Source: Acidobacteriota bacterium | GTDB lineage: Bacteria; Acidobacteriota; Thermoanaerobaculia; Multivoradales; Multivoraceae | Assembly (NCBI GenBank): GCA_028875725.1 | Contig: JAPPCR010000006.1 | Coordinates: forward strand, 1,743,786-1,807,785 | Length of the DNA stretch: 64,000 bases | Direction: 5' to 3' | In this document: positions 34,282 through 44,348 of the stretch, piece by piece | Layout: the number at the start of each line of letters is the position of its first letter | Position numbering within the stretch: the stretch's first letter is position 1 | The notes under the pieces: generated by a model | Databases searched by the model: none | What the model was told of the DNA's origin: nothing | The model's input: only the letters and a program-made list of their open reading frames with translations | Program-made: the position numbers and the translations under genes

Positions 34282-35315
34282 AGTACGCGGTCACTCTCCT
34301 CCCGGGAGACGGAATCGGCCCCGAGGTCAGCAAGGCGATGGTGCGCGCGGTCGACTTCGTCACCGGCGGCCGGATCGAATGGGAACCGGTCGTGGCCGGC
34401 AGCACGGCGGTCGACCAGGGACTGTCGCCGCTCCCCGACGAGGCGATCGACTCCATCCGCCGCAACCGGATCGCCATCAAGGGGCCGCTCCAGACGCCCG
34501 TAGCGGGCGGCTGGCGCAGCGTCAACGTCCTCCTCCGGCAGTCCCTCGACCTGTTCGCCTGCGTCCGGCCCGTGCGCTCGATGCCGGGCAACACGCTGGC
34601 CCGCTACCAGGATGTCGACCAGATCATCGTCCGCGAGAACACGGAGGGGCTCTACAGCGGCCGCGAGCACGAGGTCGTCGACGGCGTGGTCGAGGCGCTC
34701 AGGATCGTCACCCGGGACGCCTCGCGCCGCATCATGCAGTTCGCTTTCGAGTACGCCCGCAGCCACGGCCGGAAGAAGCTGACCATCGTGCACAAGGCGT
34801 CCATCACGCCGCTGTCGGACAACCTGTTCCTGGACTGCGCCCGCGAGTGCGCGCGGCGCTACCCCTTCTTCCAGGTCGACTACCTGCCGCTGGACAACCT
34901 CGCGCTCGAGCTCGCCACGGACCCCACCCGCTTCGACATGCTGGTCATGGGCAACCTCGACGGGGATCTGATGAGCGACCTCTGCGCGGGTCTGGTCGGA
35001 GGCCTCGGCGTCGTTCCGGGAGCGAACTACGGCGATGGTTGCGCCGTCTTCGAGGCCGTTCACGGCACCGCCCCCGATATCGCCGGCCGCGACCTTGCCA
35101 ACCCGATCGCCCTCATCCTGTCGGCGGAGCTGATGCTCCGGTACGTCGGCGAATCCGACGCCGCGGATCACCTCCGCGCCGGCGTCGAGCGACTGCTCGT
35201 CGGCGGGAAGTCCCTGACCCGCGACCTGGGGGGCTCGGCCAACACGTCCGAGCTCACGGACGCCCTTCTCCACGAACTCGAGGGCGTTGCCCTGGAGCGG
35301 GAGGCCGGCCGATGA
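34278..35315 (+). CDS. Isocitrate/isopropylmalate dehydrogenase-like protein, subunit 1
   Basis: About 345 residues from a TTG at 34278 (TTGA overlap). It is a beta-decarboxylating NAD dehydrogenase: LLPGDGIGPEVSKAM, the substrate Arg in CVRPVRSMPGN, IIVRENTEGLYSG (catalytic Tyr), TIVHKASI (catalytic Lys), and NAD site AVHGTAPDIAGRDLANP. The metal-binding strand reads MGNLDGDLMSD, with Asp where the family has Tyr/Phe before GD. It resembles NAD-isocitrate dehydrogenase of the eukaryotic IDH3 type (GLVGGLGVVPGANYG). It overlaps the paralogue downstream by ATGA, which suggests a hetero-oligomer. Confidence 0.88.
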   Translation: MKYAVTLLPGDGIGPEVSKAMVRAVDFVTGGRIEWEPVVAGSTAVDQGLSPLPDEAIDSIRRNRIAIKGPLQTPVAGGWRSVNVLLRQSLDLFACVRPVRSMPGNTLARYQDVDQIIVRENTEGLYSGREHEVVDGVVEALRIVTRDASRRIMQFAFEYARSHGRKKLTIVHKASITPLSDNLFLDCARECARRYPFFQVDYLPLDNLALELATDPTRFDMLVMGNLDGDLMSDLCAGLVGGLGVVPGANYGDGCAVFEAVHGTAPDIAGRDLANPIALILSAELMLRYVGESDAADHLRAGVERLLVGGKSLTRDLGGSANTSELTDALLHELEGVALEREAGR

Positions 35316-36376
35316 CCGCGAACGGCAACGCCGGTTCGGGGGCGGATCGGAACACGGCGCGGCCCAGGGTGGCCCTGATCGTCGGCACGAGCGGCATCGG
35401 CGCCGAGACCGCGCCGCCGGTACTCGAGATCCTCGAGTCCGCGGGCGCCCGTTTCGATTTCGTCCGCGTCGATGTGCCGACCGCAGTGCGACGGAACACG
35501 GAAACCGTTCTCGGTGAAGCCGCCGAGGCGATCCGCGACTGCCGGGTGGCACTCAAGACACGGCTCATCGGTCCTGGCCCCGACGCCGTGCGGGTCGGAC
35601 CCGGGCCGCAGAACCCGAACGTCGCGCTCCGGCAGATGCTGGGACTCTGGGCCAGCGTGCGCCCGGTCCGGTCGATGCCGGGTCTCCCCACCCGCTATCC
35701 CGACCTGGACGTGCTGCTGATCCGCGAGATCACCGAGAGCGTCTACCGCGGCATCGAGCACGAGATCGTCGACGGCGTGGTCGAGAGCATGAAGGTGGTC
35801 AGCCGCGACGCCTGCCGCCGGATCGCCGACTACGCCTTCCGCATCGCCAGGCGGCACGACCGCAAGAGGATCACCGTGATCCACAAGGCGAACATCATGA
35901 AGCAGAGCGACGGCCTGTTCCTGGACACGGTCCGCTCCGTCGCCGCCGGGTACACCGACATCGAGGTCGACGACTGCATCGTCGACGCGGCCTGCATGCG
36001 CATGGTGCTCAACCCGTACGACTTCGACGTCATGCTGATGGACAACCTCTACGGCGACATCCTGAGCAACCTCGGCGCAGGCCTCGCGGGCGGCATCTCC
36101 ACCGGCCACGCGATCAACGTCGGCGACGACTGCCACGTCTTCGAGGCGGTCCACGGCGACGCCCCCCATCTGATCGGCACCGGCCAGGCGAACCTGCTGC
36201 CGCTGTTGACGCCGGCCACCGCCCTGCTGCGGCATTTCGACCGCCACGACGACGCGGCCCGGATCGATCAGGCCGTGACCGCGGTCCTCGAGGAAGGCCG
36301 CAGTCTGACGCCCGATCTGGGCGGGCAGTCGTCGACCTGGCAGATGGCGCGCGCCATCATCGCGGCGATGAACTAG
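35312..36376 (+). CDS. Isocitrate/isopropylmalate dehydrogenase-like protein, subunit 2
   Basis: About 354 residues. It is a close family member of the preceding gene: SVRPVRSMPG, EITESVYRGIEHEI, TVIHKANIMKQ, AVHGDAPHLIGTGQAN. Differences from catalytic members are clear. The N-terminal loop is VGTSGIGAETA in place of GDGIGPE. The metal strand reads MDNLYGDILSN, with Asn where the family has Asp. The NAD loop is also changed. It may be a regulatory or partly active partner of subunit 1. It has an N-terminal extension of about 18 residues. It converges with the fusion gene, the stops overlapping by four bases. Confidence 0.87.
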   Translation: MTANGNAGSGADRNTARPRVALIVGTSGIGAETAPPVLEILESAGARFDFVRVDVPTAVRRNTETVLGEAAEAIRDCRVALKTRLIGPGPDAVRVGPGPQNPNVALRQMLGLWASVRPVRSMPGLPTRYPDLDVLLIREITESVYRGIEHEIVDGVVESMKVVSRDACRRIADYAFRIARRHDRKRITVIHKANIMKQSDGLFLDTVRSVAAGYTDIEVDDCIVDAACMRMVLNPYDFDVMLMDNLYGDILSNLGAGLAGGISTGHAINVGDDCHVFEAVHGDAPHLIGTGQANLLPLLTPATALLRHFDRHDDAARIDQAVTAVLEEGRSLTPDLGGQSSTWQMARAIIAAMN

Positions 36377-38676
36377 CGCTGCAGCCCCGCCAGAAGCCGC
36401 GCCAGTCCGGCGCGCACTCTCTCCGTCTCCACGCCGCTCAGATACGACGCGAGGACCTCGAGGTCTTCGGGGGCGGGCTCTCGGACCGGTCCGGCGGCCA
36501 TCGCCCGCAGAGCCCGCACCTGGCGCTCGCCGAGGCGGATCAGGGCCGGCCGCATCGCGTCCAGTTCCAGTGTCGGCGCCGGCGGCGCGGTCCGGCCCTG
36601 CACCGCCTTCGCCAGGTCGATCTGGAGCGCGAACCACTCGCGTACCGGCGCCGGGTCGAGCCCGAACTCCGCCGCCGTCCGCTCGGCCGCCTCCAGCACG
36701 ATCCGTTCGCGTTCCGGATCCTCGACCGGCACGCCGCGCGCCGCCTTCCAGACCGCTATCGGCGGCATGAAGGCGAGCCGACGGGCCACGAGATCGAGCA
36801 GATGGTCCAGTTCGTCGCGGCCCTGGCCGCGGCCGAACCACTCCTCGCGCCGACCTTCCAGCCAGCCTTCGTTGCGCTGGATCCAGCGGTCGATCGCGGG
36901 TCCGAGGTCGTCCGCGCTCCCGGGAGCGACCCAGAAGACCTTCCGGTCGACCGGAGCTTCGCAGCGACGCCGCCAGTCTTCGCGGCCGAAGTGCTCGACC
37001 TCGAACGAATCGGTGACGAAGGCGTCGACCTCGCCGCGTTCCAGGCGGCCGGGTAGAGACAGGTTGTCGTCCACGGCGACGATCCGGGTGGCGCCGTTGC
37101 CGAAGCGGTCCCGCGTCCAGGGCTCCAGGATGCCGCCGCGATTCACCGCCACGCGGGTAAGCGGCGAAGGCGCGTCCTCCGCCGAGACGACGCACGGCCC
37201 GCCGGATGCGACCGCCCGGCTCATCCATCCGGCAGCGGCGCGGCCTGGCCGCCAGGTCACGCCGCCCATCGCCACGTCGAAGCCGTTCGCCGCGACCGCG
37301 CTCCCCAGGTCCGGCCAGGCGAAGGGGACGAACTCCAGGTCGTAGCCGAGGTCCCGCGCGAGGCGCTCAGCAACCTCGACGGCGAAGCCGCTGCGACTCG
37401 CGGAACCATCGGTCGCCACGTCCCCGACGGTCGAGAACGGCGGATAGTCGCCGCTGGTCCCCACCCGGAGCACGGGCTTCGGAGGCACGCCTGCCGGCGC
37501 CGCTGATGAGGCCTCGTCCAGTTCCGCCACCGCGAAACGTACGGACGCGATCCAGGGTTCCTCCCCCGGCGTGAAGTGACCGTAGGTCGTCGTCACGAAG
37601 GTGCCGTCCGGCAACAGCTCGAGGCCCGGGTACGCCGTGTCAGCGGCGTACCTGTTGTCCATCAGACGCACCCGCGCCTGGCCCGCCCAGGGTTCGCGGG
37701 CACCCCGGCGTAGATCCTCGTAGCGGCCCAGCCACCCGACCCAGTCGCCGCGCCACGGGCTGGCCGGCTCCTGATCGCGGAACGTGATGAACAGGCGGCC
37801 GTCCGGCGTATAGCGGCCGACGTGCCGGTCACCGGTGAGCGAAGCCGGCAGTTCGATCGGCCGGCTCCAGGTACGGCCCTCGTCGGGCGAGAAGATGACG
37901 AAGGAGTTGAACCGGCGGCTGTTCTCCCTGAGCAGCACGGCGATCTCCCGGCCGTCCGGCGAACGGATCAGCCCCGGCTCGCAGAGGTGCGCCTCGGGAT
38001 GCCGGGCGATCACTTCCGGCTCCAACCAGGTGAGACCGTCGTCGAGCGAGACCGTCTTGTAGACCTTGAACTCCGGTTCGAAACCGGGGATTCGCTCGTA
38101 GCGGGACGTCGGCCGGCGAAAGAAGCGTCCGTCGTCGTGGAACAGCGCCATCAGTTCGCCATCCAGGCTGCGCAGGCGCTCGACCGACGACATGGCGACG
38201 ACGCCGCCGAAGTGACCGATCGGCTCGAGTTCGGTCCAGGTCTCGCCCTCGTCGTCCGAGCGAGCCATCCGCACCGGGTAGAGCCCCGAGAACATGATGA
38301 GCCGCCGCCGGCCGTCCGCGAGGTCGACCGGAAAGACGGTCGGCGTCTCCATCGACGTCGCCCAGCTCGCCGGCGTCGGCTGCCGCTGGCTCCAGCTGAG
38401 TCCGCCGTCGCCGCTGCGCTTCATGACGACCGGACCGGCCCCGTGGCCCTTCGGATAGACGGTCAGGATCGAGCGCTGGTCGGAGAGGAGCACCGTCGTC
38501 GGATGGCCGAGGTACTGGCCCGGCTCCCGGTCGACGACGACCTGACGATGGGTTTCGTTCGCCCAGTCGACCCAACGGAGCCGCTCGTCGCCGGCGCCCC
38601 GGCATGCCAGCGCCGCCGGCAGCAGAAGCGCCGCGACGAGGACGGCGGTCCCGCGCCGGATGGAAGCCGTCCTCAC
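36373..38676 (-). CDS. Three-part fusion: sialidase-like propeller + PheC-like binding domain + exported chorismate mutase
   Basis: About 767 residues from a GTG at 38676 (GTGA overlap with the AlkD-type gene). A signal peptide with a lipobox-like LAC at residue 25 predicts a periplasmic lipoprotein. Residues 30-390 form a BNR/sialidase-like propeller with four Asp-box motifs (SGDGGLSW, SDDEGETW, SLDDGLTW, SPDEGRTW). From about 400, VLRVGTSGDYPPFS starts a type 3 solute-binding domain of the cyclohexadienyl dehydratase (PheC) kind. From about 620 comes an AroQ-gamma chorismate mutase with LVARRLAFMPPIAVWKAARG, DPERERIVLEAAE and GLDPAPVREWF, including the expected Arg and Lys residues. PheC plus mutase would make phenylpyruvate from chorismate outside the cytoplasm. 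The role of the propeller is unknown. Confidence 0.85.
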   Translation of the reverse strand: MRTASIRRGTAVLVAALLLPAALACRGAGDERLRWVDWANETHRQVVVDREPGQYLGHPTTVLLSDQRSILTVYPKGHGAGPVVMKRSGDGGLSWSQRQPTPASWATSMETPTVFPVDLADGRRRLIMFSGLYPVRMARSDDEGETWTELEPIGHFGGVVAMSSVERLRSLDGELMALFHDDGRFFRRPTSRYERIPGFEPEFKVYKTVSLDDGLTWLEPEVIARHPEAHLCEPGLIRSPDGREIAVLLRENSRRFNSFVIFSPDEGRTWSRPIELPASLTGDRHVGRYTPDGRLFITFRDQEPASPWRGDWVGWLGRYEDLRRGAREPWAGQARVRLMDNRYAADTAYPGLELLPDGTFVTTTYGHFTPGEEPWIASVRFAVAELDEASSAAPAGVPPKPVLRVGTSGDYPPFSTVGDVATDGSASRSGFAVEVAERLARDLGYDLEFVPFAWPDLGSAVAANGFDVAMGGVTWRPGRAAAGWMSRAVASGGPCVVSAEDAPSPLTRVAVNRGGILEPWTRDRFGNGATRIVAVDDNLSLPGRLERGEVDAFVTDSFEVEHFGREDWRRRCEAPVDRKVFWVAPGSADDLGPAIDRWIQRNEGWLEGRREEWFGRGQGRDELDHLLDLVARRLAFMPPIAVWKAARGVPVEDPERERIVLEAAERTAAEFGLDPAPVREWFALQIDLAKAVQGRTAPPAPTLELDAMRPALIRLGERQVRALRAMAAGPVREPAPEDLEVLASYLSGVETERVRAGLARLLAGLQR

Positions 38677-39473
38677 GGCTCCGTCCCCACGTGACATCCC
38701 CGCGCCCGCTGACGGGCGCGGGGACTGCGACGTTTCTCGCGCGCCAGCGCGCGATCCAGGTTCTTCAGCGCCTCCCGCCGACTCAACGGGCTCAGCCGCT
38801 CCTCGTGCGCACGCACGAACCGCCGCACCTCCTCCGGATCGTGCCAGGCCAGGTCGCGCAGCGCCCAGCCGATCGCCTTGCGAATGAAGAACTCGCCGCC
38901 GAAGCGCGACTCCAGCAGGTTCTCGCCGATCGTCGCGTACAGAAGGTCCAGATCCATCGAGCCCTTGCGGCCGAGCTGACAGATCATCGACGCGCGCCGC
39001 TTCCACATGTCCGGACACCGGCTCCAGACCTTCATCCGCCTCGCCATCGTCCTCGGATAGCGCTCGACGAGTTCTCGCAGCCGGTGGCTCGCCACCGCGT
39101 CGACGTAGTCCCACCAGGCGCCGGAAGCGATCATCTCTTCGAAGACAGGCAGAGCCTTCATCGTGCGGATGGGCTGGTAAGCGCGGTAACCGCTCAGGTC
39201 GATCGCGGCGTGCCGTTCCTCGCGGCGGCCGGCCGTGCGCCAGAGGTCCAGAACCGTCGAGCGCCACTCCTCGAAGCCGTCCAGCGGATGGCGCTGGAAA
39301 GCTGCGCGGCCGATCTTCCTCAGCTCGGGCGTCTTCACGCCCCAGAAGGGCATCTCCGACTTCATGTAGGCCTGCTGCCCCTTCGCCCGCTCGGGGTCTC
39401 CGGCGGCCTTCAACTCGCGCCGCAGTTCCAGAATCAGCTTCCGGCCCACCGGCGGGGGCCGCAGTTCATGCAT
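38673..39473 (-). CDS. DNA alkylation repair protein, AlkD family
   Basis: 266 residues of helical HEAT-like repeats in the AlkC/AlkD DNA glycosylase family. Motifs include [22 protein letters not shown] near the start, [16 protein letters not shown] near 120, and [26 protein letters not shown] near 205, the DNA-contact region of AlkD with its conserved Trp and Asp. Members remove bulky or charged alkylated bases. The C-terminal 40 residues are basic and Arg-rich. The start ATG has TACCAT eight bases upstream, overlapping the divergent neighbour's promoter region. It overlaps the fusion gene by GTGA. Confidence 0.9.
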   Translation of the reverse strand: MHELRPPPVGRKLILELRRELKAAGDPERAKGQQAYMKSEMPFWGVKTPELRKIGRAAFQRHPLDGFEEWRSTVLDLWRTAGRREERHAAIDLSGYRAYQPIRTMKALPVFEEMIASGAWWDYVDAVASHRLRELVERYPRTMARRMKVWSRCPDMWKRRASMICQLGRKGSMDLDLLYATIGENLLESRFGGEFFIRKAIGWALRDLAWHDPEEVRRFVRAHEERLSPLSRREALKNLDRALAREKRRSPRARQRARGCHVGTEP

Positions 39474-39481
39474 CGCGGCGA

Positions 39482-39487
39482 ATGGTA
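39482..39487 (-). promoter_or_regulatory. Candidate -10 box of a leaderless AlkD-type transcript
   Basis: TACCAT on the minus strand ends eight bases before the ATG at 39473. With 39499-39504 on the other strand it forms a compact divergent promoter pair. Confidence 0.4.
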
Positions 39488-39498
39488 CAGCGGCGGGC

Positions 39499-39504
39499 TA
39501 TCCT
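39499..39504 (+). promoter_or_regulatory. Candidate -10 box of a leaderless DUF255 transcript
   Basis: TATCCT lies seven bases before the GTG at 39512. It decides that start over the ATG at 39482, which would lie upstream of the promoter. Confidence 0.4.
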
Positions 39505-39511
39505 CGATGGC

Positions 39512-41992
39512 GTGCAGACCGCCGCCTGGATCGCAGGGGGCTTCATCGTCGCCCTGCTGACCGTGTCGAACGCCCCCGCCCTCGCCGTCCCGCCTCCCGG
39601 CGCCGGAGAACGTCCGCCGGAAGTCCAGGCCCGGCTGGAGGCGGCGCTGGCGGAAATGCCAGCCGACTACGAGCCCCGCACCGAGCACGTCGACGCCGAT
39701 GGCCAGCCGCACTACCTGAACCGGCTGATCCTGGAGACATCGCCCTATCTCCGCCAGCACGCACACAACCCGGTCGACTGGTTCCCCTGGAGCGAGGAGG
39801 CGTTCGAGCGGGCGCGGGCGGAGGGCAAGCCGGTCTTCCTCTCGATCGGCTACTCCACCTGCCACTGGTGCCACGTGATGGAGCGCGAGAGCTTCGACAA
39901 CGTCGAAGTGGCGCGGCTGATGAACGAGCTGTTCGTCTGCATCAAGGTCGACCGGGAGCAGCGGCCCGACATCGACGACATCTACATGACCGCGGTCCAG
40001 GTGACCCAGCAGCGGGGCGGCTGGCCGATGTCGAGCTTCCTGCTGCCCGATCGCCGGCCTTTCTTCGGCGCCACTTACTTTCCGCCCCAGCAGTTCGTCA
40101 ACCTGATGCGCCAGGTCGACACGGCCTGGCGCGAGCGGCGTGCGGACCTCGAAGCCAGCGCCGCCCAGATCACGGACCTCGTTCGGCAGATCACGGCGGC
40201 CCGCGGCGCGGCGAAGAACCTGGGCCGCGCGGTGATCCGCCAGGCGGTCCAGGGTCTCGTCGCCAGCACGGACCGGCTCCACGGCGGCTTCGGCGGCGCG
40301 CCGAAGTTCCCTAACGAAACGAACCTGCTATTGCTGCTGGAGGAGGCGCTCCGCACCGGCGACAGGGCGCCGATGGACGCCGCGCTGATCACGCTCCGCG
40401 CGATGGCCCGCGGCGGCATCCACGACCAGGTCGGGGGCGGCTTCCACCGCTATTCGGTGGACGGGCACTGGCTCGTGCCCCATTTCGAGAAGATGCTCTA
40501 CAACCAGGCCCACCTGCTCCGCGCCTATGCGCTGGCCTACCGGCTGACCGGCGACCCGCTGCTGGCCCGGGTGGCCCGCCAGACCGCCGATTACGTCCTG
40601 CGCGACATGACCTCGCCCGAGGGCGCCTTCTACTCCGCCACGGACGCGGACAGCGAGGCCGCAGACGGCGAATCGGTCGAGGGCGAGTTCTTCGTCTGGA
40701 CGAAGGACCAGCTTCGCGAGGCGCTGTCACCCGACGACGCCGAACTGACGATCCGGCTCTTCGGCGTCACGGATACGGGGAATTTCGAGCACCGGAACAT
40801 TCTCTTCCTCGACCGGCCGCTCGACGAGAACGCCGCCGATCTGGGCGTGCCGCTCGGGGATCTCCTGGCCAGCCTCGACGCCGTTCGCGAGCGCCTCTAC
40901 CCGATCCGAGAGGAACGGCCGCACCCCCTGCGCGATGACAAGATCCTGACCTCCTGGAACGGGATGATGATCCGCGCCCTCGCCGAGGCCGCCGACGCAC
41001 TGGCCGAACCGGCCTACGCCGAGGTCGCCGCGCGGGCGGCGGACTTCCTGTGGCGACACAATCGCCGCGACGACGGCGGCCTGTGGCGCGTCTGGCTGGA
41101 CGGCGAAGCGTCGACCCCCGGCCTGGTCCAGGACTACGCCCACCTGGCTCACGCCTTCGTCGCTCTGCACGATGTGACGTCCGACGGCAAGTGGCTCGAA
41201 CGATCCGCGACGGTCGCGGCGGAAATGGTCGAGCGCTTCTGGGATCACAGTCCGGCTCCGGCAGAGGAAGGCGCCCCCGCTCCACCGAGCCTCGGCAGCG
41301 GCTTCTTCATCGCCGAGCGCGAGAAGGCCAACCTGCTGATCGCCCAGCCGAAGAGCCCGACCGACGGCGCCGTCCCCTCCGGCAACTCCGTGGCCGTCCG
41401 CGCGCTCGCCGAACTCGGGCGCCGCACCGGCGACCGGAACGCCACCGACCGCGCTCTCGCCACCGTCGCCGCGTTCGCCGCCAACATCGAACGGATGCCC
41501 GCCGCCTACACCTACATGCTGACCGGCCTCGCCGTGGCGCTCGAAGGCGACGCCGGTGCCCGAGCCACCGCCGGCAACGGCGCCGTGGTTGCCGCCGCCA
41601 CCCTGAGTCCCGCCAGCGACACCGGCGAGTACGAAGTCAACCTCGACCTCGTGATCAGGGAAGGATGGCACCTCAACGGCCCCAAACCCCTCCAGGAAGA
41701 CCTGATCGGAACCACGGTCGAAGGTGCCGGCAGCCGCTTCGAGGTCACCAAACTCCGCTACCCGGAACCCCGGCGGACTCAGGTCAGCACCCAGTCCGGC
41801 GATGTTCTGATCTACGAAGGCACGCAGCGCATCACCTTCGCGCTCCGCCCTTCAAGCTCCGCCCCGGAACAACTCCCGGCGTCAGTTCCGATCTCGATGC
41901 GTCTCCAGGCTTGCGACGACCGCCTTTGCCTGCTTCCCGAGATGGTCGTACTGGAACTGCCGGTGCGCCGGCCGGTTCAATCTACGGAGTAG
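39512..41992 (+). CDS. DUF255/YyaL-type thioredoxin-domain protein with C-terminal DsbD-like domain, exported
   Basis: About 826 residues. GTG 39512 gives a signal peptide ([24 protein letters not shown]). The thioredoxin-like domain has [15 protein letters not shown] and the redox pair TCHWCH near residue 116. Then follows the (alpha/alpha)6-barrel of the SSP411/YyaL family ([51 protein letters not shown]). The C-terminal 110 residues ([34 protein letters not shown]) resemble the DsbD/TlpA-family alpha domain with two Cys. The C-terminal fusion makes a role in periplasmic disulfide exchange plausible. Substrate unknown. Confidence 0.9.
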   Translation: MQTAAWIAGGFIVALLTVSNAPALAVPPPGAGERPPEVQARLEAALAEMPADYEPRTEHVDADGQPHYLNRLILETSPYLRQHAHNPVDWFPWSEEAFERARAEGKPVFLSIGYSTCHWCHVMERESFDNVEVARLMNELFVCIKVDREQRPDIDDIYMTAVQVTQQRGGWPMSSFLLPDRRPFFGATYFPPQQFVNLMRQVDTAWRERRADLEASAAQITDLVRQITAARGAAKNLGRAVIRQAVQGLVASTDRLHGGFGGAPKFPNETNLLLLLEEALRTGDRAPMDAALITLRAMARGGIHDQVGGGFHRYSVDGHWLVPHFEKMLYNQAHLLRAYALAYRLTGDPLLARVARQTADYVLRDMTSPEGAFYSATDADSEAADGESVEGEFFVWTKDQLREALSPDDAELTIRLFGVTDTGNFEHRNILFLDRPLDENAADLGVPLGDLLASLDAVRERLYPIREERPHPLRDDKILTSWNGMMIRALAEAADALAEPAYAEVAARAADFLWRHNRRDDGGLWRVWLDGEASTPGLVQDYAHLAHAFVALHDVTSDGKWLERSATVAAEMVERFWDHSPAPAEEGAPAPPSLGSGFFIAEREKANLLIAQPKSPTDGAVPSGNSVAVRALAELGRRTGDRNATDRALATVAAFAANIERMPAAYTYMLTGLAVALEGDAGARATAGNGAVVAAATLSPASDTGEYEVNLDLVIREGWHLNGPKPLQEDLIGTTVEGAGSRFEVTKLRYPEPRRTQVSTQSGDVLIYEGTQRITFALRPSSSAPEQLPASVPISMRLQACDDRLCLLPEMVVLELPVRRPVQSTE

Positions 41993-43331
41993 CTATGCAG
42001 TACAGGTTGCTGCGGCCGCGCAGGTAGATCTCGTCGCCGACGATGGCAGGCGACGCGTCGAAGCGGTCGTCGAGTTCGTTCTCCGCCAGGACCTCGAAGG
42101 TCGGCCCCGCCTTTGCCACGAGGAACTCGCCGTCGCGGCTGGTGAAGTAGACGCGGTCGCCGACCGCGACCGGAGAGGCGTAGATGTTGCGCACGGGCCC
42201 CAGTCGCTGGTTCGCATAGAGCGCTTCGCCGCTGGCCGCGTCGAACGCCGACAGAATCCCGTTGTTCGACTTCGTGAAGTAGATGACGCCGTCGTGCAGC
42301 AGCGGCGAGGGCACGTACGGCGTGTCCCGGTCCACCGACCAGACCACATTGTCCGTTCCGGTGATGTCGCCCTCAGCGCCGTCGAGCCGCACCGCCATCA
42401 GCTTGCTGCCGCGGAAACCACTGGTCAGGTAGACGACGCCGTCCGAGTAGACCGGCGAAGGGATCGCGTTCAACGTCATCCCCATCGCCTGCCAGATCGG
42501 CTCCCCTGTGTCCGCATCGTAGGACCGGACCCGGTTCGTCGCACTCGTGATCACCTGCGTCCGGCCGTCATGCTCGACCACCAGAGGCGTCGTCCAGGCC
42601 GTCATCTCGTCGCGGTCGCGACGCCAGATCTCCTCGCCCGTCTTCTTGTCGAGAGCGACCATGAAGGAGTCGTCCTCGTGGTCCCAGATGACGAACACCC
42701 GGTCGCCGTGAAGCGCCGGCGAGCTTCCCTCGCCGAAGCCGAGCCGGGTCCTCATGTCGCCGAAGTCGCGGCGCCAGAGTTCCGTCCCGTCGAGATCGAA
42801 GGCGTAGAGGCCCTGCGAACCGAAGAAGGCCACCAGCACCTCGCCGTCCGTGACCGGCGACCCGGAGGCCCAGGTGCCGTCGGGATGGGTGCCGCCGGAC
42901 GGCGCTTCCGTGCGCACGGTCCGCTTCCATACAGTCGACCCGTTCGCGCGGTCCAGCGCGTGGACCTCGTAGCTCAGCACCTGGTCCGGCGGGATGCCCT
43001 CGCGCCTGCCGCCCCGCGGCGCATCGCCAACCTTCTCGCCGGTCGGCACCGCGGTCGTCAGGTACAACCGCTCTCCCCACACGATGGGCGACGACAGGCC
43101 GAGACCCGGCACCGCCTTCTTCCACCGCACGTTCTTCGTTTCGGACCACTCGATCGGCGGATTCCCCGCCGGCGCCGATCCGGTTCGGCTCGGGCCACGC
43201 CACGCCGGCCAGCCGCCTTCCACATCCGAAGTCGCGGGCGGCGCCGCCATCGCAACGGTCGCAAGAACCAGCGTGCCCGCCACCGCGACCCGCTCCGAGC
43301 GCAGCACTCCATCCAAACGCATGACCGGCAC
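41982..43331 (-). CDS. Secreted PQQ-type beta-propeller protein
   Basis: About 449 residues from a GTG at 43331, with AGGAGGG six bases upstream at the preceding stop. An N-terminal signal peptide ([18 protein letters not shown]) precedes [14 protein letters not shown], the start usual for planctomycete- and acidobacterium-type BamB/PQQ-like proteins. Repeating blades follow: [62 protein letters not shown]. It lacks the residues expected for a true quinoprotein dehydrogenase, so protein binding is more likely than catalysis. It is the last gene of the run from the DUF4159 gene at 46207. Confidence 0.88.
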   Translation of the reverse strand: MPVMRLDGVLRSERVAVAGTLVLATVAMAAPPATSDVEGGWPAWRGPSRTGSAPAGNPPIEWSETKNVRWKKAVPGLGLSSPIVWGERLYLTTAVPTGEKVGDAPRGGRREGIPPDQVLSYEVHALDRANGSTVWKRTVRTEAPSGGTHPDGTWASGSPVTDGEVLVAFFGSQGLYAFDLDGTELWRRDFGDMRTRLGFGEGSSPALHGDRVFVIWDHEDDSFMVALDKKTGEEIWRRDRDEMTAWTTPLVVEHDGRTQVITSATNRVRSYDADTGEPIWQAMGMTLNAIPSPVYSDGVVYLTSGFRGSKLMAVRLDGAEGDITGTDNVVWSVDRDTPYVPSPLLHDGVIYFTKSNNGILSAFDAASGEALYANQRLGPVRNIYASPVAVGDRVYFTSRDGEFLVAKAGPTFEVLAENELDDRFDASPAIVGDEIYLRGRSNLYCIATP

Positions 43332-43341
43332 GGCGACCCTC

Positions 43342-44238
43342 CTACAGACTCTCGTGAATCGAAGTGATGAAGACCGACTCGTTGATGAAACCGGAAGCCC
43401 AGCCGCTCCATTCCTCGGGCAGTCCGGCAGCCTGGATCTCCTCCACCGACTTGCCGGCGGCCTTGCCGGCCTTGACCGTGGCGACACACTCCGTGAGCAT
43501 CCGGTGGTACGTCTTCAGGTCGTCGACCGACGACAGGGGCCCGTGGCCGGGAATCACCTTCGCGTCGGCCGGCAGGTGCTCCAGCACCTCCCCGATGCTG
43601 TCGCGCAGGCCCACCGCGTTGCCGCCGTTGCCGACGTCAACGAAGGGAAAGCGTCCTGCGAAGTACTGGTCGCCCAGGTGGATGACGTTCGAGTCCGTGA
43701 AGTAGATGTAGCTGTCGCCGTCCGTGTGGCCGCCGGTCAGGTGACCGATCATGATCTCCTCGCCGTTGAAGTGGATCGACACTCCGTCGTCGTAGGTCAC
43801 CACGGGGAGAGCCTCCTTCGGCGCCGGCTCGGCGGGCCGGCCGCGCACGCCGGCGCCCTCCGCCAGACGCTTGCGCACGTTCGTATGCGCCACGATCAGC
43901 GCCTCCTTGCCGAAGATCACGTTGCCGCCCGTGTGGTCGAAGTGGAAGTGGGTGTTGACGACGAACTCCAGGTCGCCGGGCGAAATCCCCGCGAGCGCCG
44001 CCCGGATCTTGTCGGCCAGCGGCGCGAACTGATCATCGACGATCAGGATGCCGTCCTCGCCGGCCGAAACGCCGATGTTGCCGCCGGCGCCGGTCAGCAT
44101 GTGGACGGTGCCCGCGACGTGTTCGCCGGTCACCTCGACGGCCGAGAAGTCCTGCTGCGCTGCGGCGGGGAGGGCAAGCAGGGCTGCGACAGCGCCAGGG
44201 GTCGCCAGGAAACGGGAACGAAGCGTCATGGGTGCCAT
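43342..44238 (-). CDS. Secreted metallo-beta-lactamase-fold hydrolase
   Basis: 298 residues with a signal peptide ending at AAAQ. The full metal-site set is present: THFHFDHTGG (HxHxDH), TGGHTDGDS, HLGDQYF and IPGHGPL. These belong to the subclass B3-like/CphA-related group often annotated as MBL-fold metallo-hydrolase, whose natural substrates are mostly unknown. It is 110 bases downstream of its degenerate paralogue and 11 bases upstream of the PQQ propeller gene. Periplasmic by prediction. A lactamase role cannot be claimed. Confidence 0.9.
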   Translation of the reverse strand: MAPMTLRSRFLATPGAVAALLALPAAAQQDFSAVEVTGEHVAGTVHMLTGAGGNIGVSAGEDGILIVDDQFAPLADKIRAALAGISPGDLEFVVNTHFHFDHTGGNVIFGKEALIVAHTNVRKRLAEGAGVRGRPAEPAPKEALPVVTYDDGVSIHFNGEEIMIGHLTGGHTDGDSYIYFTDSNVIHLGDQYFAGRFPFVDVGNGGNAVGLRDSIGEVLEHLPADAKVIPGHGPLSSVDDLKTYHRMLTECVATVKAGKAAGKSVEEIQAAGLPEEWSGWASGFINESVFITSIHESL

Positions 44239-44348
44239 GCGTCTGTCCTCGCAGGAGGGTGGTGAGGCCGCGCCGGCAACCTCCGGACGCGTTGTCGGAC
44301 CCTATAGCAGTCCGCGTCGGTGGACCGGACAATCCGTTCCCGATCCTC

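Noticed and set aside
43342-44238. Beta-lactamase resistance gene
   Set aside because: The fold and zinc site fit, but this MBL group is large and mostly not lactamase; nothing else supports resistance.
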